NCBI GenBank assembly: GCA_021825025.1
Contig: JAKAIP010000031.1
Location: forward strand, 1 to 7,155
Origin: a bacterium
GTDB taxonomy: Bacteria > Patescibacteria > Paceibacteria > UBA9973 > SBAW01
Direction of reading: 5' to 3'
Length of the DNA stretch: 7,155 nt
Part shown: positions 5,116 to 7,155 of the stretch, one piece after another
Position numbering within the stretch: the stretch's first letter is position 1
Layout of the letters: the number at the start of each line of letters is the position of its first letter
The notes under the pieces: generated by a model
Told to the model about the DNA's origin: nothing
Database searches by the model: none
What the model saw: only the letters and a program-made list of their open reading frames with translations
Translations under genes and position numbers: made by a program

Positions 5116-5925
5116 CTAAGGAACATCGGGAGCGAAAGCGTAGGAGATGATATTTTCCTCGGTTGCCTCGTTTGTGGCATACACCGACGTCAGTGGACCG
5201 TCAACACAGTGCTCCCCGAATGCACATTCATGTCCGTCCTGGTACACATTGTGAAGACGGAAATTGTTTCCGATCATCACTACGTGCATTTTTGGTGGCA
5301 CGGTGATGTGTGCAAACTCTCCTCCTGCCACTGCGGTCAGCTTGGGCCACGACGATTGCGGCGCACTCGCCAGGGGTATCTGAGCTGTATTTGTTGTAGA
5401 ACTATTCCCCGTGCTCGTGAACCCCGCCAACACCGGAATGCCGATGAAGAGCGCAGCCAAGCCCCAGAGGAGCGTGCTGCGCACCACCTTCGTCGCCCTT
5501 CCCAGGGTGGCGGCATTCAGCTCGGCGAGTACCGCGAGGATGCCCGCAAGCGCGAGGATCCAAAGCCAGTGTTCTCGGCTCCAGACCACAATCGCCCCGA
5601 GCGTGGGTGTCTCCCATGAATGAGAGGTAGAAAGAAACCCCCAGATGAGGATCGCTAGTCCCGCGAAACCGAAAAGAAGGTTCCAAAAGGATGTCGCAAG
5701 CCATTTTCTGACTCGTTCGAACCTGTCTCGTCTCTTTGGCGGCTGGGGTTCTGACGGGGGAGTCGTTGTGGTCGTCGTTCTTCGATTGACACGGGCCTGT
5801 GCTGCGGCCATCGCCCGCGAATGCGGACTGATGGCACGAAGCCAGATGGTGCCCCCGACTCCTACGGTGACAACTACCAAGAAAATACCGATCACCCATA
5901 GGGTGAGCAAGAGCCATTCGTTCAT
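5116..5925 (-). CDS. Four-helix membrane protein with extracytoplasmic C-terminal domain (SPFH partner)
   Basis: This 269-residue protein has hydrophobic helices at about 5-27, 79-99, 118-136 and 150-168. A basic, Thr/Pro-rich linker (about 44-72, including RRTTTTTTPP and PPKRRDRFERVRK) joins the first two. The positive-inside rule places that linker and the TKVVR segment in the cytoplasm, so the C-terminal 100 residues should be outside. That part begins with a Ser/Thr/Asn spacer and then looks beta-rich, with two cysteines in HECAFGEHC (234 and 240) that could form a disulfide. The start is well fixed: AGGAG (plus 5933-5937) lies 7 bases before the ATG, which overlaps the SPFH stop as ATGA. 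I do not recognise a named family. The pairing recalls stomatin/NfeD operon partners, but the C-terminal domain does not look like the NfeD OB fold. Confidence 0.75.
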   Translation of the reverse strand: MNEWLLLTLWVIGIFLVVVTVGVGGTIWLRAISPHSRAMAAAQARVNRRTTTTTTPPSEPQPPKRRDRFERVRKWLATSFWNLLFGFAGLAILIWGFLSTSHSWETPTLGAIVVWSREHWLWILALAGILAVLAELNAATLGRATKVVRSTLLWGLAALFIGIPVLAGFTSTGNSSTTNTAQIPLASAPQSSWPKLTAVAGGEFAHITVPPKMHVVMIGNNFRLHNVYQDGHECAFGEHCVDGPLTSVYATNEATEENIISYAFAPDVP

Positions 5926-7025
5926 TTTTCATCTCCTTTCTGTTTGAACATTCCCGCAAGTGCGCCGAGAGGGTTGTTTGCCCACACGATGGTATTGCCG
6001 GGACCCTTTGACGATTCCTGGATCGCGTCGTAGCCGGCGAGTGTGATGCCGGCCTCGCCATGATCCTTAATGACCTTCAGCCGAGCTTCCAGGGCTTCTG
6101 CCTCTTTCTTTCCAATCGTCTCGATGGCATAGCCCCTGGCATCAGCGTCGAGACGTACGGTTGTGGCTTTTTGTCTCGCAACATATTCGGCAGTCGTTGC
6201 CTCTTCGTGTTGCTTCTTCGAGTCTCCTGACAGTTCGATGGTCTGCAGGTCGGCAGTGCGTATCACTACGCCGTAGCGCCCGTGCAGGCCCTTGGTTGGA
6301 GAGCCTGTGCCATCATCTGGCAATTTCTCCGTGAGCTCGATGATCGGCTTCGAGAAGCTGGTCAAGTCCTTCGTGGAGATCAATTCTTGGAATTGTTTTT
6401 CTCCCACATAGGTGCGTACGTGTCGATTGATGGCGGCAGTTACCCGTCGCATCCAGTCTTCGCCCGAGAACAGCGCCCGGTAGGGATTGCGCACCGCGAC
6501 CGTGACAAGCGTGAGCTCGTCGGTCTGGAGTCGATCACTCGTCTCCGCGCCGTTGGTCACGATGGCATAGGTGAAGTCTGCTGCGTAGATGAAGTCGGTT
6601 GCTTCAGCACGAGGGAGAACTTCTTCCTTTCCGCTTTGCCCGGTGTAGGTCTCGTTCCATTCGAATGCGTAGACGTAGACATTGTGTGCCCACGGCCACC
6701 CGACCCAATAGAGGCCAAGGTGTTTCATCCATCGTGGCCGATCGTCGTACTGATCATCTTTTTTATCTTCGTGACGGATGATTTCCCATTGAGGAGCACC
6801 TGCATTGAACCAATTCTTTTTAGGATCAGGATCGTTCAGATGATGTCCTTCGAACGACATAATGAATCGCTCGAACGACTTCCCGCGCATGATGGCTTTC
6901 ACGGTACCTTCTCTCACGGTGGTGAAGAAGATATTCTCCCTTGCGATCCACTGGAGGAAGAAGGGGGTGGCGAGAGCGATGCTGGCGAGCAGCAAGACAC
7001 CAAGAAAGGTGAGGATGTAGAACAT
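5922..7025 (-). CDS. SPFH/band-7 (stomatin/prohibitin-like) membrane protein
   Basis: This 367-residue protein has an N-terminal membrane anchor (about residues 3-25), then the band-7 opening VREGTVKAIMRGKSF (37-51). An insertion of about 60 residues follows, rich in Trp, Tyr, Asp and Lys (about 61-123), before the rest of the SPFH domain (YAADFTYAIV, LTLVTVAVRNPYRAL, and a YGVVIRTADLQTIEL strand at 251-265). A Glu/Ala/Lys-rich helical stretch (about 268-322) probably forms the coiled coil typical of the family, and the tail is Gly/Asn rich. SPFH proteins assemble into large membrane rings or scaffolds. I chose ATG 7025, with GGA six bases upstream; TTG 7040 would add five residues. The stop overlaps the ATG of the four-helix partner, so the two are co-expressed. 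The specific job in this cell is unknown. Confidence 0.85.
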   Translation of the reverse strand: MFYILTFLGVLLLASIALATPFFLQWIARENIFFTTVREGTVKAIMRGKSFERFIMSFEGHHLNDPDPKKNWFNAGAPQWEIIRHEDKKDDQYDDRPRWMKHLGLYWVGWPWAHNVYVYAFEWNETYTGQSGKEEVLPRAEATDFIYAADFTYAIVTNGAETSDRLQTDELTLVTVAVRNPYRALFSGEDWMRRVTAAINRHVRTYVGEKQFQELISTKDLTSFSKPIIELTEKLPDDGTGSPTKGLHGRYGVVIRTADLQTIELSGDSKKQHEEATTAEYVARQKATTVRLDADARGYAIETIGKKEAEALEARLKVIKDHGEAGITLAGYDAIQESSKGPGNTIVWANNPLGALAGMFKQKGDEK

Positions 7026-7059
7026 GATGTTTCCAATCAAAGGTCATATCCAACTCGAA

Positions 7060-7081
7060 ATGAGCGGATTCTGCCGCTCAT
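7060..7081. promoter_or_regulatory. Perfect inverted repeat at the SPFH transcription start
   Basis: ATGAGCGG (7060-7067) and CCGCTCAT (7074-7081) form an 8-bp palindrome with a 6-base centre. One arm overlaps the predicted -10 box and the predicted start lies near 7073. It could be an operator that blocks RNA polymerase, or, if transcription begins slightly upstream, a 5' stem-loop. Confidence 0.45.
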
Positions 7082-7107
7082 AATACACAAAAGTATAGAA
7101 AAGTCAA
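7080..7107 (-). promoter_or_regulatory. Sigma70-type promoter of the SPFH operon
   Basis: On the minus strand a -35 TTGACT (plus 7102-7107, 5 of 6) and a -10 TATTAT (plus 7080-7085, 5 of 6) are 16 bases apart. They lie about 55 bases upstream of ATG 7025, giving a leader of roughly 48 bases. The remaining bases to 7155 show no gene. Confidence 0.65.
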
Positions 7108-7155
7108 GTACTGTGCTGGGAGAGGCTTGGTCACGCTTTACTAATTCGCGCCGCT

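Noticed and set aside
5080..5619. Plus-strand open frame of 179 codons starting in the terminator repeat
   Set aside because: Begins inside a terminator hairpin and is antisense to the four-helix membrane protein; Cys/Arg/His-rich composition is typical of a shadow frame.
5402..6061. Minus-strand open frame of 219 codons across the SPFH/partner junction
   Set aside because: Overlaps two well-supported genes in another frame; the translation is His/Arg/Ser-rich without domains.
7026..7040. TTG start for the SPFH protein at 7040
   Set aside because: ATG 7025 gives a normal membrane anchor directly and has GGA at a suitable distance; the TTG remains possible but adds only five residues.

Overview
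The window looks like a piece of a Candidatus Patescibacteria (CPR) genome, most likely of the Parcubacteria type. This is inferred from gene content: a cluster of very small two-helix pilin-like proteins resembling the CPR-enriched 'type IV secretion system pilin' family, a membrane-anchored solute-binding-like protein with no transporter beside it, an SPFH protein with an aromatic-rich insertion, tight gene packing and few Shine-Dalgarno sites. TGA is used as a stop (solute-binding gene, SPFH gene), which argues against the CPR groups that read TGA as glycine (Gracilibacteria, Absconditabacteria). No rRNA, tRNA, CRISPR array or insertion sequence was seen.

Layout, left to right. (1) 1-519 is the 3' end of a type II topoisomerase A subunit, best read as gyrA. 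(2) 594-3902 is a nearly gapless plus-strand run: a class I SAM methyltransferase, a signal-anchored solute-binding-like protein, and four two-helix pilin-like proteins. (3) 3993-4649 holds two more pilin-like genes behind their own good sigma70-type promoter, closed by a hairpin terminator at 4669-4696. (4) 4742-4930 (minus) is a 62-residue charged protein with a clear ribosome binding site. (5) 5116-7025 (minus) is a two-gene operon: an SPFH/band-7 protein followed, with an ATGA overlap, by a four-helix membrane protein with a predicted extracytoplasmic C-terminal domain. It has a promoter at 7080-7107 and ends at a second, almost identical terminator (5063-5090).

The plus-strand block probably makes a cell-surface assembly. 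Six diverged paralogs share a helix / polar loop / G-[RHK]-x-x-[LFI]-W-G-[LI]-[IV]-G helix plan, and one of them carries a signal peptide and a cysteine-containing, Ser/Thr/Asn-rich ectodomain. The first of the six is translationally coupled to the solute-binding-like protein. No VirB4/VirD4-like ATPase, VirB6 or ABC transporter gene is in view, so whether this is a pilus, a DNA- or nutrient-uptake device or a membrane oligomer is open. The minus-strand SPFH pair is probably a separate membrane-organising unit.
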